Positions 48,780 to 56,011 of a DNA stretch of 64,000 nt are shown here, one piece after another. Numbering within the stretch: the first letter of the stretch is position 1; each line of letters opens with the position of its first letter. The position numbers and the translations under genes are program-made. The stretch spans positions 3,038,001-3,102,000 of the forward strand of contig NZ_CP046121.1 in assembly GCF_009707485.1 (NCBI RefSeq). Reading direction: 5' to 3'. The notes under the pieces are model-generated. The model did not search any database and was not told the origin of the DNA. It saw only the letters and a list, made by a program, of their open reading frames with translations. This stretch comes from Nostocoides sp. HKS02. GTDB taxonomy: Bacteria > Actinomycetota > Actinomycetes > Actinomycetales > Dermatophilaceae.

Positions 48780-48812
48780 CCGGTGACTGGTCGGGGAATG
48801 ACCGGTCACCGG
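48780..48812 (-). terminator. Hairpin downstream of ECF sigma gene, first of two
   Basis: Arms 48780-48792 and 48800-48812 match at 12 of 13 positions around a 7-nt loop. A second perfect 11-bp inverted repeat (48811-48821 with 48847-48857) follows, closer to the sigma gene stop. Probably transcription-terminating structures. Confidence 0.5.
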
Positions 48813-48892
48813 ACGGCAGGCGCCCCACCGGCAGGCCACACGGGTTGCCTGCCGTCCGCTTCCCGGTGCACTCGGGTCGGTGGGCGGGATCG

Positions 48893-49516
48893 TCAGGCGG
48901 CAGCGGCGACCTGATCGGCGAGGTCCGTCAACGCCTTGCGCATGCCGCGCCTGGCCCGCAGGCCGAGCTGGCGCGCGCCGCCCACGCTGAGTCCGAGCTC
49001 GTCGGCGACGTCCTGGTAGGGAAGGTTCTCCACGTAGACCATCACCAGGACCCGCTGCCACCGCTCAGGTAGCGTCGCCAAGGCCTCTCGCATCCGCTGG
49101 TTGAACAGTGCTTCGAGCACAAGGTGCTCCGGGGACTCCTCGAGGATCCGGGCTGCGAGGTCGGGGTTGGCGAGGGCCGCGTCCTCAATGTCAGCGACCC
49201 AGCGCAGGCGGCGGTCAGCGCGGAGCCGGTTCACGTGCAGGCGTAGCACGACGGCCCGTAGGTAACCCATGAAGGCCACCCGAGGGCCGCCGCCTGCAGC
49301 TAGTTGCTGCCACGTCCGTGCGAACGCCTCGGCGACCAGCTCCTCAGCGAGGTGGTCATCGAGGACCAGCCGCCGTGCGTAGCGCCGCGCCTGCCGGACG
49401 TGGTTTGCATACAGCTCGGCGAATGCCTCGCGGTCGCCACAGCGGGCATTCTCGATCAGTTGCTCAACGGTCGCCGCCTGCCCGGGCTCCGTGAAGGTGA
49501 GTTGGACCATGGCCAT
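48893..49516 (-). CDS. ECF RNA polymerase sigma factor
   Basis: 207 residues. Sigma region 2 at ~20-95 (FAELYANHVRQARRYARRLVLDDHLAEELVAEAFARTWQQL) and region 4 at ~140-195 (REALATLPERWQRVLVMVYVENLPYQDVADELGLSVGGARQLGLRARRGMRKAL). No separate anti-sigma gene is adjacent. Start may be the ATG two codons later (49510). It sits at the edge of the surface locus and may direct part of it. Confidence 0.88.
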   Translation of the reverse strand: MAMVQLTFTEPGQAATVEQLIENARCGDREAFAELYANHVRQARRYARRLVLDDHLAEELVAEAFARTWQQLAAGGGPRVAFMGYLRAVVLRLHVNRLRADRRLRWVADIEDAALANPDLAARILEESPEHLVLEALFNQRMREALATLPERWQRVLVMVYVENLPYQDVADELGLSVGGARQLGLRARRGMRKALTDLADQVAAAA

Positions 49517-49661
49517 CCCCTTGCGGTCTTCCCTGCGCGTGCGCGCCAGTCCAGGCGCTCACCGAGTATCGCGGTGGCCGCGTGGCTCGACTGCGGGTAT
49601 CGGCAGAATCCACAGGAAGCCGCCACCCATTTCCGGGAAAGTCCGGACTCGTTCTTCTGGC

Positions 49662-50441
49662 TCAGGGGCAGGGCAAGGTGACGAGGATGGGAGTGAGCCA
49701 GACGTTGTAGTTGGCCGCGCCGGTTGAGGTGTTGTCGAGCAGCCGGTAGCCAACGGTGAACTGCGACAGGGCGGCCGCGGTGACGGGGACGTCGCCCGCC
49801 GTGGAGGTGTTGGGCAGCGAGGCCATGGTGGGGACGGAGTTGGGCCGCCGTCGCCACGGATCAGCGGAGGTGCCGGTGCCGGTGAGGTACGCCGTGTCTT
49901 GCACGGTTCCCGCCATCGCCGAGGTTGAGGTCAGAAAGACGCGTTCGGCGCCTGCGTTGTTGCTGTTGCCGTTGAACGCCGTCCCGTCGATGTCGGCGAT
50001 CGTGAACGAGGCGTTGAGGACCGGTTGGCTGAAGGCGAAGCTGTAGTCGGCGCCTGTCACCGTGGTGTTCGTCGTGTTCCGCAGCCGGGTCAGACCCAGG
50101 TCGAGGCCCGGCCCGGGTGTCCCGCCGATCGGCCCAGCCGTACCCGACAGGTTGTTGGGATTCACGGTGGAGAAGGTCGGCCCGACGATCGTCGCGGTCA
50201 CGGTCAAGGTGAGAACTGGGACCGACCCGTTTCCGAGCGGGTTGACCCAGGTGTAGACGCCGGTGGTGGGGCTCGTCCGTGTGTATGCCGCGGACGTCCA
50301 GTCGGTCACGAGCTGGGCCGGCGTGCAGGCGTTTGACGCCGCGGCGGCCGGGGCAGCGGTGGCCAGGATGACGGCTGGGGTCGTCCAGACTGCGCCCTTG
50401 ACCACCAACCGCCTCGACAGGCCAGGTGGATCCGTTGCCAT
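49662..50441 (-). CDS. Tat-exported protein of unknown function
   Basis: 259 residues from ATG 50441, which AAGGGG precedes. Twin-arginine signal SRRLVVKGAVWTTPAVILATAAPAAAA at ~9-35. The mature part is Thr/Gly/Asn-rich and beta-like (TNTTVTGADYSFAFSQPVLNASFTIADIDG), ending with two features of surface domains: a Cys near the N-terminus (NACTP) and one at the end (LPCP). Follows the BY-kinase gene by 59 bp, so likely the same transcript. Confidence 0.75.
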   Translation of the reverse strand: MATDPPGLSRRLVVKGAVWTTPAVILATAAPAAAASNACTPAQLVTDWTSAAYTRTSPTTGVYTWVNPLGNGSVPVLTLTVTATIVGPTFSTVNPNNLSGTAGPIGGTPGPGLDLGLTRLRNTTNTTVTGADYSFAFSQPVLNASFTIADIDGTAFNGNSNNAGAERVFLTSTSAMAGTVQDTAYLTGTGTSADPWRRRPNSVPTMASLPNTSTAGDVPVTAAALSQFTVGYRLLDNTSTGAANYNVWLTPILVTLPCP

Positions 50442-50500
50442 TCGTACCCCTTGGGACAATGCGGTCAGTTGCTGTGGCGGCGAGTGGTGATCGGGCGTCC

Positions 50501-51925
50501 TCACCCCGCGGCCCGCCGTAGACGGATCCGTGAGGCCCGGGTATCGGCGCCGTAGTACGCGCCGTAGTAGCCGGTCGCGGACGAGTTGGGCGCGGCGCGG
50601 TTGAGGACGACCCCCAGGGTGTGTCCTTGGACGGCGGTCAAGCTGGTCAGGGCGTCGCGGAGCTGGGTGTCGAGGGTGCGTCCCGCAGAGACCACGACCA
50701 GGGCGCCGTCGGCGGATGCGGTCAGGAGCGCGCCGTCCGTAACCGGCAGGAGCGGGGGCGCGTCGATGATGACGGTGAGGCCGCGCTCGGCCAGCTTCTT
50801 GAGGAGACGTTGCATCGCGCGCGAGCCCAACAGCTCGCTCGGGTTGGGAGGCGTGCCTCCGGCGCCGAGTACCCGCAGGTGGGGTAGCCCGACCACCTGC
50901 TGCGCGACCTCGTCGAACTCGACCCGCCCGATGAGCACGTCGGTCAGGCCGATGCCCTCGACCAGGCCGAAGGACTCGGCGACGACGGGACGCCGCAGGT
51001 CGCCGTCGATGAGGACGACGTCGCGGTCGGCAAGGGACAGGGCCGCGGCGAGGTTGGCGGCGATGGTGGACTTGCCGTCCCCGGGAAGTGGACTGGTCAC
51101 CACGATCACCCGCGGCGGGTTGTCCACATCCATGAACTGCAGATTGGTGCGCAACTTGAAAAAGGCCTCGGCGGAGTGGGCAGGGTCGTCGGCGTGCCGT
51201 AACCCCCGGGACACGACGAGGGAGACCCGCGATCCGACCCGTCGGACCATCGCCGGGCTGGTGGGGATGGTGGCCGCGACGGTCACGCCGAAGGCTCCTT
51301 CGACATCCTCCGCGCGCCGCAGCCTTCGATCCAGCTGACTGCGCACCACGGCATACCCCAGACCCAGCAGCAGGCCGACCGTGCTCCCCACGGCGACGTT
51401 CCGGGTGGGATTCGGCGAGATCGGGAAGGTGGGCAGCTCTGCGGACTCGATCGGAACAATGTGCAGCGCCTGCGACGCCGCGCCCGAGGGGTTCTCGACG
51501 GCGTCGACCTGGGTCTTCACTGCCTCCACCCAGGCGTCGGCCAGGGCCTGGGCGGCGCGCGGCGTGTCGGCTCTCGCGCTGACCTTGATGAGCACGGTGT
51601 CGAGTGGCTGAGTCACCGTCACCATCGTGATGAGGGCGGCGGGGTCGACCTTGAGGTGGAGCGCGTCGATCACGGTCTGTGCTGTCGGCCGCGAGGTGGC
51701 AAGGTCGACGTAGGACGCAGCCCGCGACTTGGCCAGCAGGTCGCTGATCGACGCGTCGGAGGCACTGGTGCTCGTCCCGGTGCTGACGAAGCCGCTCGCG
51801 TCAGCCTGGTAGACCTTGGGCTGGACGAGACTGACTGCGACGGCCAGGGCTGCGCCGAGAAGGACGCACGCGAGAACCCCGCGCCAGTACGCCCGCGCGA
51901 CCCTGAGGTAGTCGGCCAGTTCCAT
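50501..51925 (-). CDS. Second Wzz-type co-polymerase fused to BY-kinase
   Basis: 474 residues from ATG 51925. Same architecture as the gene at 16696-18102: helices at ~16-34 and ~178-196, Walker A SPLPGDGKST (278-287), Walker A' VLIDGDL, Walker B VIIDAPP. The tyrosine cluster differs: Tyr453, 454, 457, 458 in GYYGAYYGA. Located in the surface locus, so a separate polysaccharide or adhesin-linked polymer is possible. A GTCAC/TCCC promoter-like element lies 59-85 bp upstream. Confidence 0.9.
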   Translation of the reverse strand: MELADYLRVARAYWRGVLACVLLGAALAVAVSLVQPKVYQADASGFVSTGTSTSASDASISDLLAKSRAASYVDLATSRPTAQTVIDALHLKVDPAALITMVTVTQPLDTVLIKVSARADTPRAAQALADAWVEAVKTQVDAVENPSGAASQALHIVPIESAELPTFPISPNPTRNVAVGSTVGLLLGLGYAVVRSQLDRRLRRAEDVEGAFGVTVAATIPTSPAMVRRVGSRVSLVVSRGLRHADDPAHSAEAFFKLRTNLQFMDVDNPPRVIVVTSPLPGDGKSTIAANLAAALSLADRDVVLIDGDLRRPVVAESFGLVEGIGLTDVLIGRVEFDEVAQQVVGLPHLRVLGAGGTPPNPSELLGSRAMQRLLKKLAERGLTVIIDAPPLLPVTDGALLTASADGALVVVSAGRTLDTQLRDALTSLTAVQGHTLGVVLNRAAPNSSATGYYGAYYGADTRASRIRLRRAAG

Positions 51926-51983
51926 GGTTTGCCTTGTCGTGATCGCCACGGAGCGTGTCCACTGCTGTGGGCTCCTCTCTGTA

Positions 51984-52010
51984 GGGACTCCGACACGCCC
52001 AGAACGTGAT
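51984..52010 (-). promoter_or_regulatory. Promoter-like element, copy 1
   Basis: On the minus strand ATCAC starts at 52010 and GTCCC at 51988, 22 bp apart start to start, followed by TAC. Upstream of the second BY-kinase gene. Confidence 0.4.
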
Positions 52011-52087
52011 GCGATTCGTGACGCGCACTCGAAATCAGGACGCGAGGCGCCCGCGAGCGTGCCCCTCATCGTCACAATTCCAGCCCT

Positions 52088-52426
52088 ATGCAGTCATTCA
52101 CGGTGTGGGTCAACGGTGGCGGACAGGAGGGGCCGATCGTGCAGATCCCTGCAGATGACGCAGAGCCAGATCCCTTGCACGCCAGGCTCGCTGGCTTCAT
52201 GGTCGAGATGGCTCGTGCCGAGATGGACCTTCCTCACATCGTGTTCTCCCGCGATGCGCGCGGCTGCATGGACTCGTTCTCAGGGCCGTACCCCACCGCG
52301 CTCGAGGCCCTCGTGGCGGCGGACATCGAGCAACAGATCGAGCGCGAGGTCGACAGCGGCCACGCCCTCTCGTTCCACATCGCAGCGCTGTACCCGGCGC
52401 TGAGCGGTGAGCTGGACGGGGGGTGA
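52088..52426 (+). CDS. Small paralogous protein A
   Basis: 112 residues, no signal or helix. The C-terminal ~75 residues match protein B (52972-53271): AEMDLPHIV, SFSGPYPxAxEALVAAD, EQxIExE and AALYPAL. The N-terminus differs. The family is unknown to me. Convergent with whiB; upstream is the divergent BY-kinase promoter region. Confidence 0.7.
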   Translation: MQSFTVWVNGGGQEGPIVQIPADDAEPDPLHARLAGFMVEMARAEMDLPHIVFSRDARGCMDSFSGPYPTALEALVAADIEQQIEREVDSGHALSFHIAALYPALSGELDGG

Positions 52427-52437
52427 CCGGCGCGAAG

Positions 52438-52710
52438 CTAGCCGGTTGACCGGCGCAGCGCGAATCGTTTCGAGAGGTGGCCGCGGTCGAGCAGCTGGCC
52501 ACCCCAGACCCCCGTCTCGCGGCGCTCGACAGCCCCGTCGAGGCAGGCCTCGCGGACCGGACAAGCCCGACAGAAGCGCTTGGCGCGCTCGATGTCTTGC
52601 CAGTTCTCGGAGAACCACAGCCCGGGGTCCTGGTCGGCGCACGGCGCCTTGGCCCCCGGCCTTCGCATCGCCTCGTCGATGGTCGTGAAAAGTCGGGTGA
52701 GGCTCGCCAC
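52438..52710 (-). CDS. WhiB-family iron-sulfur regulator
   Basis: 90 residues from a GTG. Four cluster cysteines Cys24, Cys47, Cys50 and Cys56 (CxxCPVREAC) and the GVWGGQ turn are present, followed by a basic RFALRR tail. WhiB proteins bind a 4Fe-4S cluster and the housekeeping sigma factor. It lies between two paralogous small genes, so it may regulate this locus in response to redox state. Confidence 0.92.
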   Translation of the reverse strand: MASLTRLFTTIDEAMRRPGAKAPCADQDPGLWFSENWQDIERAKRFCRACPVREACLDGAVERRETGVWGGQLLDRGHLSKRFALRRSTG

Positions 52711-52895
52711 GGGTCTCCAAGTCGGTTTCTGGCCCAGGAGGCTCTGTCACCCTGGGCGTCCTTCTATGTGAGGCGTGGCTGCCTGGTTGGTGACGTTCCC
52801 CAGCGCGCCGTCCACTCAGATCGGGTCGACCCGAACATTTCGGACGCCGATGTGGCGTCCTGCGACGAACGGCTCGCGCGGTTGGTTGGACCCGC

Positions 52896-52923
52896 GTCAC
52901 GGCCGGCCTGCTTAGACGTCCCC
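52896..52923 (+). promoter_or_regulatory. Promoter-like element, copy 2
   Basis: GTCAC at 52896 and GTCCCC at 52918 (22 bp apart), about 50 bp before small gene B and the tethered sigma gene. Confidence 0.4.
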
Positions 52924-52971
52924 TTGTAGTGAGCCGGCTGTAGTGGGCCGGCAAATGGTGAAGGGATGGGC

Positions 52972-53271
52972 ATGAGCGTCGAGGCCTGGAGAGATGACTC
53001 CGACAACGGCTGGGTGCCCGCTGCCCTGGGCAGTTTCGTGGTCGACATGGGTGTCGCCGAGATGGACCTGCCGCACATCGTGCTGTGCAAGGACCGCCGG
53101 GGAACCACGGCATCCTTCTCGGGGCCTTACCCCTCAGCGATCGAGGCCCTCGTCGCAGCCGACCTCGAGCAGCGCATCGAGGCGGAGGCTGACGGCTCTG
53201 ACGCCTTGACCTTCCACGTCGCGGCCCTCTACCCAGCTCTGCGCCCGGCGTCGGGCGAGCGACCAGCATGA
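52972..53271 (+). CDS. Small paralogous protein B
   Basis: 99 residues from ATG 52972 (AAGGG 6 nt upstream; an ATG two codons earlier touches the ribosome site). Homologous to protein A over VAEMDLPHIVLCKD, SFSGPYPSAIEALVAAD, LEQRIEAEAD and FHVAALYPAL. Its TGA overlaps the ATG of the tethered sigma gene (ATGA), so the two are made together and B may act on that sigma protein. Confidence 0.7.
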   Translation: MSVEAWRDDSDNGWVPAALGSFVVDMGVAEMDLPHIVLCKDRRGTTASFSGPYPSAIEALVAADLEQRIEAEADGSDALTFHVAALYPALRPASGERPA

Positions 53272-54824
53272 CCGTGCCCCTTGATCTCTCCGAGGTCGAC
53301 GACGTCGAGCTCACCTCTCGCGCCCGCGAGGGCGACGAGCGCGCCGTCGTTGAGCTGTGGACGCGGCACTATCCCGCGGCCCTGACGACGGCTCGTCGCG
53401 TCGCTCGACAGCCGCGCGACGCCGAGGAGCTCGCATCCGACGCGTTCTCCGGCATGTTGGCGGCGCTGAGCTCGGGCGGAGGTCCCACCGGGTCCGTCCG
53501 CGCATACCTGCTGACCTCGGTTCGCAACGGTGTGACGACGCGCGCCCGGAGGGCCAACGCCTCCGACATCCTCACCGACGAGGACTCCGTCCTCGAGAAC
53601 GCCGCCAGGGTGCCCCCGGATCCGGTCGCGGCCGCTGGCGAGCTAGGCCTGATGCGTGAAGCGTTCGCCACCCTGCCGACGCGCTGGCAGCACGTCTTGT
53701 GGCGGACCGCGGTCGACCACGAGTCCAACATCGCGGTCGCCACCGAACTGGGGGTCAGTGCCAACGCGGTGGCCGCGCTGGCGCGGCGTGCCCGACAAGG
53801 GCTGCGAGCGGCATACGTGCAGGTGCACGTCTCACGGGGGGCGGTCGAGCCCGGGTGCGCGCCCTACATCGGGGGCTTGGCGGCGATGCTGACGACGTCC
53901 GAGGGGACGACGGCCACTGCCGAGCACGTCCGCGGCTGCGCGCGCTGCACCGAGCGGCTCGCCGAACTGAGGAGAGTGGACCAGAACCTCGCCGGCGTGC
54001 TCAGCCCGGCACTGCTCGCGCTGCTGCCGGGTGGCCTGGGCACCTTGATGGCAGCCGCTCCCGCTGGCGCGGGCGCTGCCACGAGCGGAGCTGCCACGAG
54101 CGGAGTTGCCACGAGCGGGCCTGCCACGAGCGGCCCTGCCGCGTCGGGCTCCGCCAACTGGGTTGCGCTGGCCACGGCCGCGGTCGTCGGCGGGAGCCTG
54201 CTCACCTGGGCCCTGTGGCCAGAGCGGCCCGTCGTCGATCAGGTCAAGGCGGCACAGACGCGGACGCTGACCTCGACGCCGACCAGCAGCCCTCCCACCA
54301 CGGCCACGCAGCCGCCCACCAGCACGCGGCCCCCGGCTCCCACACCGTCACGGCGCCCGTCCAGCCCACCGTCTCCACGGAGCACTACTCCGCGGCCGGT
54401 GGTTGCGCCTCCTCCGTCGGTGCCGTCGGCTACCTCGACCTCCATCACGACCTCGACGACTACGCAGCCCCTGGGGCAGCTCGCCGCCGGATTGGCGATG
54501 GGCGGCCCGACGACGTCCCCCTTCATCCAGGTCTCTGCCTCTGGGCAGGAAGTGGCCGGGGGCCTGAGCCTGAGTCTGTCGGTGCCTACAGGCGTCGTCC
54601 TGGTCAGCTCCTCCGGATCGTGGCACGGGTGTGCCCAGAGCGGCACGACCATCACGTGTACTGCATCGGCGGCTCCGGCAGCGACCGGTCAGTCGTGGTC
54701 CGGAACGATCTCGACGCGGTGGGCCGCCGGAGCCAGTGGGGCCGTGAGCGCCGTCGTCACTGGCACGTATCGATCCGGGTCTGCGGCCTCCGCGAGGGCC
54801 GCGACTCGGTGGCCACCCCCGTGA
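53268..54824 (+). CDS. Membrane-tethered ECF sigma factor fused to anti-sigma domain
   Basis: A 518-residue one-piece signalling protein. Sigma region 2 ~10-95 (DAEELASDAFSGMLAAL) and region 4 ~128-185 (LMREAFATLPTRWQHVLWRTAV). A zinc-finger anti-sigma-type domain (zf-HC2) has Cys197, His220, Cys224 and Cys227 (HVRGCARC). Then ATSG repeats 271-290, one transmembrane helix ~297-315, a Pro/Thr/Ser stalk ~330-400, and an extracellular beta-like domain ~415-505 with Cys455 and Cys464, similar in style to DUF11 modules. Release by proteolysis is an obvious hypothesis. It resembles ECF groups with C-terminal zf-HC2/membrane extensions. Confidence 0.85.
   Translation: MTVPLDLSEVDDVELTSRAREGDERAVVELWTRHYPAALTTARRVARQPRDAEELASDAFSGMLAALSSGGGPTGSVRAYLLTSVRNGVTTRARRANASDILTDEDSVLENAARVPPDPVAAAGELGLMREAFATLPTRWQHVLWRTAVDHESNIAVATELGVSANAVAALARRARQGLRAAYVQVHVSRGAVEPGCAPYIGGLAAMLTTSEGTTATAEHVRGCARCTERLAELRRVDQNLAGVLSPALLALLPGGLGTLMAAAPAGAGAATSGAATSGVATSGPATSGPAASGSANWVALATAAVVGGSLLTWALWPERPVVDQVKAAQTRTLTSTPTSSPPTTATQPPTSTRPPAPTPSRRPSSPPSPRSTTPRPVVAPPPSVPSATSTSITTSTTTQPLGQLAAGLAMGGPTTSPFIQVSASGQEVAGGLSLSLSVPTGVVLVSSSGSWHGCAQSGTTITCTASAAPAATGQSWSGTISTRWAAGASGAVSAVVTGTYRSGSAASARAATRWPPP
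54076..54150 (+). repeat. Five 15-bp tandem units coding ATSG(x)
   Basis: Five units of CTGCCACGAGCGGNN (the fifth degenerate), inside the tethered sigma gene just before its transmembrane helix. Length could vary among strains. Confidence 0.65.
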
Positions 54825-54892
54825 CGGACTGGGTGCGCGGGGGTCCGCGGCTGGGCTTCGGCCGACGTCTCCTTCCACTTTGAGGAGGTTCG

Positions 54893-55102
54893 ATGCTTCA
54901 CGGGATGGTTGTTGTGCCAGCCGACTACCTCGACGACCTTGCTGTCGCCGTCGAGCGGCTGCAGTGGCTGGGCACGGAGAGCGAGGCCCGGGCGGAGGGC
55001 GGTGATCCGATGTGCCTCCTCGACGCCTTGTGCGACGTCTACGCGGCATCCCAACGATTGGTGAAGCGCGAGTCGAGCACCGTGGGCGGAACCGTGGGCT
55101 GA
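54893..55102 (+). CDS. Small protein of unknown function
   Basis: 69 residues. A strong AGGAGG lies 5 nt before the ATG, 68 bp after the tethered sigma gene. Mostly helical (DYLDDLAVAVERLQWLGTESEARAEGG), two Cys (MCLLDALC). No family recognised. Likely on the same message as the sigma gene. Confidence 0.6.
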   Translation: MLHGMVVVPADYLDDLAVAVERLQWLGTESEARAEGGDPMCLLDALCDVYAASQRLVKRESSTVGGTVG

Positions 55103-55158
55103 TGTCGGCCGATCGCGTCACAAACGCCCCGTCACGGCGTCTCCCATATGCAGGGTGG

Positions 55159-55192
55159 TTGCGGGGTCCTCACAGGGGTGGGGGCCCCGCAA
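55159..55192. terminator. Hairpin between convergent genes
   Basis: TTGCGGGGTCC (55159-55169) pairs with GGGCCCCGCAA (55182-55192), one mismatch, 12-nt loop. Could stop both the small gene and the LytR_C gene. Confidence 0.6.
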
Positions 55193-55206
55193 TGGCGCGG
55201 AGCGGG

Positions 55207-55851
55207 TCAGCCGCAGGCGGGGGCAGTTGAGTGTGTGGCGGCAGGGCGCATCGCGCTGACCGCCGGGCCGGCACCCAGGAGCACGTCCACGCTGCTGTCG
55301 CCTCGGCCGTCTGACACCTGCACCGCGCCCGGCAGGCTCGAGGCAACCAGGGCAGCCTGGTCCGTTCCACCTGTGCCGTGGATGACCCGGGGGGCGCCCG
55401 TGAACCACCGCGTCTCCGGTGCGTTGCCGATGGACACGACCCGAAATCCCTTCGTTGCCAGTTGCGCAGCCGTGCGCGAGGCCATTCCGGCAACACCCGA
55501 GGCGTTGTAGACCCCCACCCTCACGGAGCCGGCCTTCGGGAGGACGTGCGCTGAGGCGGTGCAGATCCGGTCGACCCTGCTGTCAAGGAGTCCGGCGGCA
55601 TTCGCACCCACCAAGGTGACCGTGCCCAACGTCAGACCGGGCAGGCAGAGGAATGCCGCGAGCTTGCGATTGCGGCGGCTGCGCCAGATGCGCGGGTCCA
55701 GGTCAGGCGCGGCAGGCCGAGGCGACACCGTTTGGGCTCTCTTTCGCAGGTGTGGGTCGAAGGGGCGCTCGAGGACCGCGGTCCGGCGCCTGGTGATGAG
55801 AGACCGACGGCCCGAGATGATGACGCGTGAACCCTGATCGCCTGGGCCCAT
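55207..55851 (-). CDS. LytR_C-domain membrane protein
   Basis: About 214 residues from ATG 55851; the open frame runs on to 56079 and the start is uncertain. Basic cytoplasmic part, one transmembrane helix (LAAFLCLPGLTLGTVTLVGANAAGLL), then a LytR C-terminal domain VRVGVYNASGVAGMASRTAAQLATKGFRVVSIGNAP. This domain follows LCP catalytic domains in wall-polymer ligases but here stands alone. Divergent from the adhesin gene. Confidence 0.7.
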   Translation of the reverse strand: MGPGDQGSRVIISGRRSLITRRRTAVLERPFDPHLRKRAQTVSPRPAAPDLDPRIWRSRRNRKLAAFLCLPGLTLGTVTLVGANAAGLLDSRVDRICTASAHVLPKAGSVRVGVYNASGVAGMASRTAAQLATKGFRVVSIGNAPETRWFTGAPRVIHGTGGTDQAALVASSLPGAVQVSDGRGDSSVDVLLGAGPAVSAMRPAATHSTAPACG

Positions 55852-55926
55852 CGCCGCGGACGGGAGCACTAACCAGGACGAATGCCGCGAGCCGTCGAGG
55901 TCCCTCAAGTTTGTCCTTCCCCCAGC

Positions 55927-55963
55927 GTCACGATTTGAAGAGTCACCGCTCTCCCCATCTAGG
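55927..55963 (+). promoter_or_regulatory. Promoter-like element, copy 3 (adhesin)
   Basis: GTCAC at 55927 and CTCCCC at 55951 (24 bp apart), then CTAGG at 55959, about 50 bp before the adhesin GTG. A second GTCAC is at 55942. Confidence 0.4.
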
Positions 55964-56011
55964 AAGGCGACCTTCGCATCGATGGGTCGCGCCCAGCTGT
56001 GGCGATAGAGG

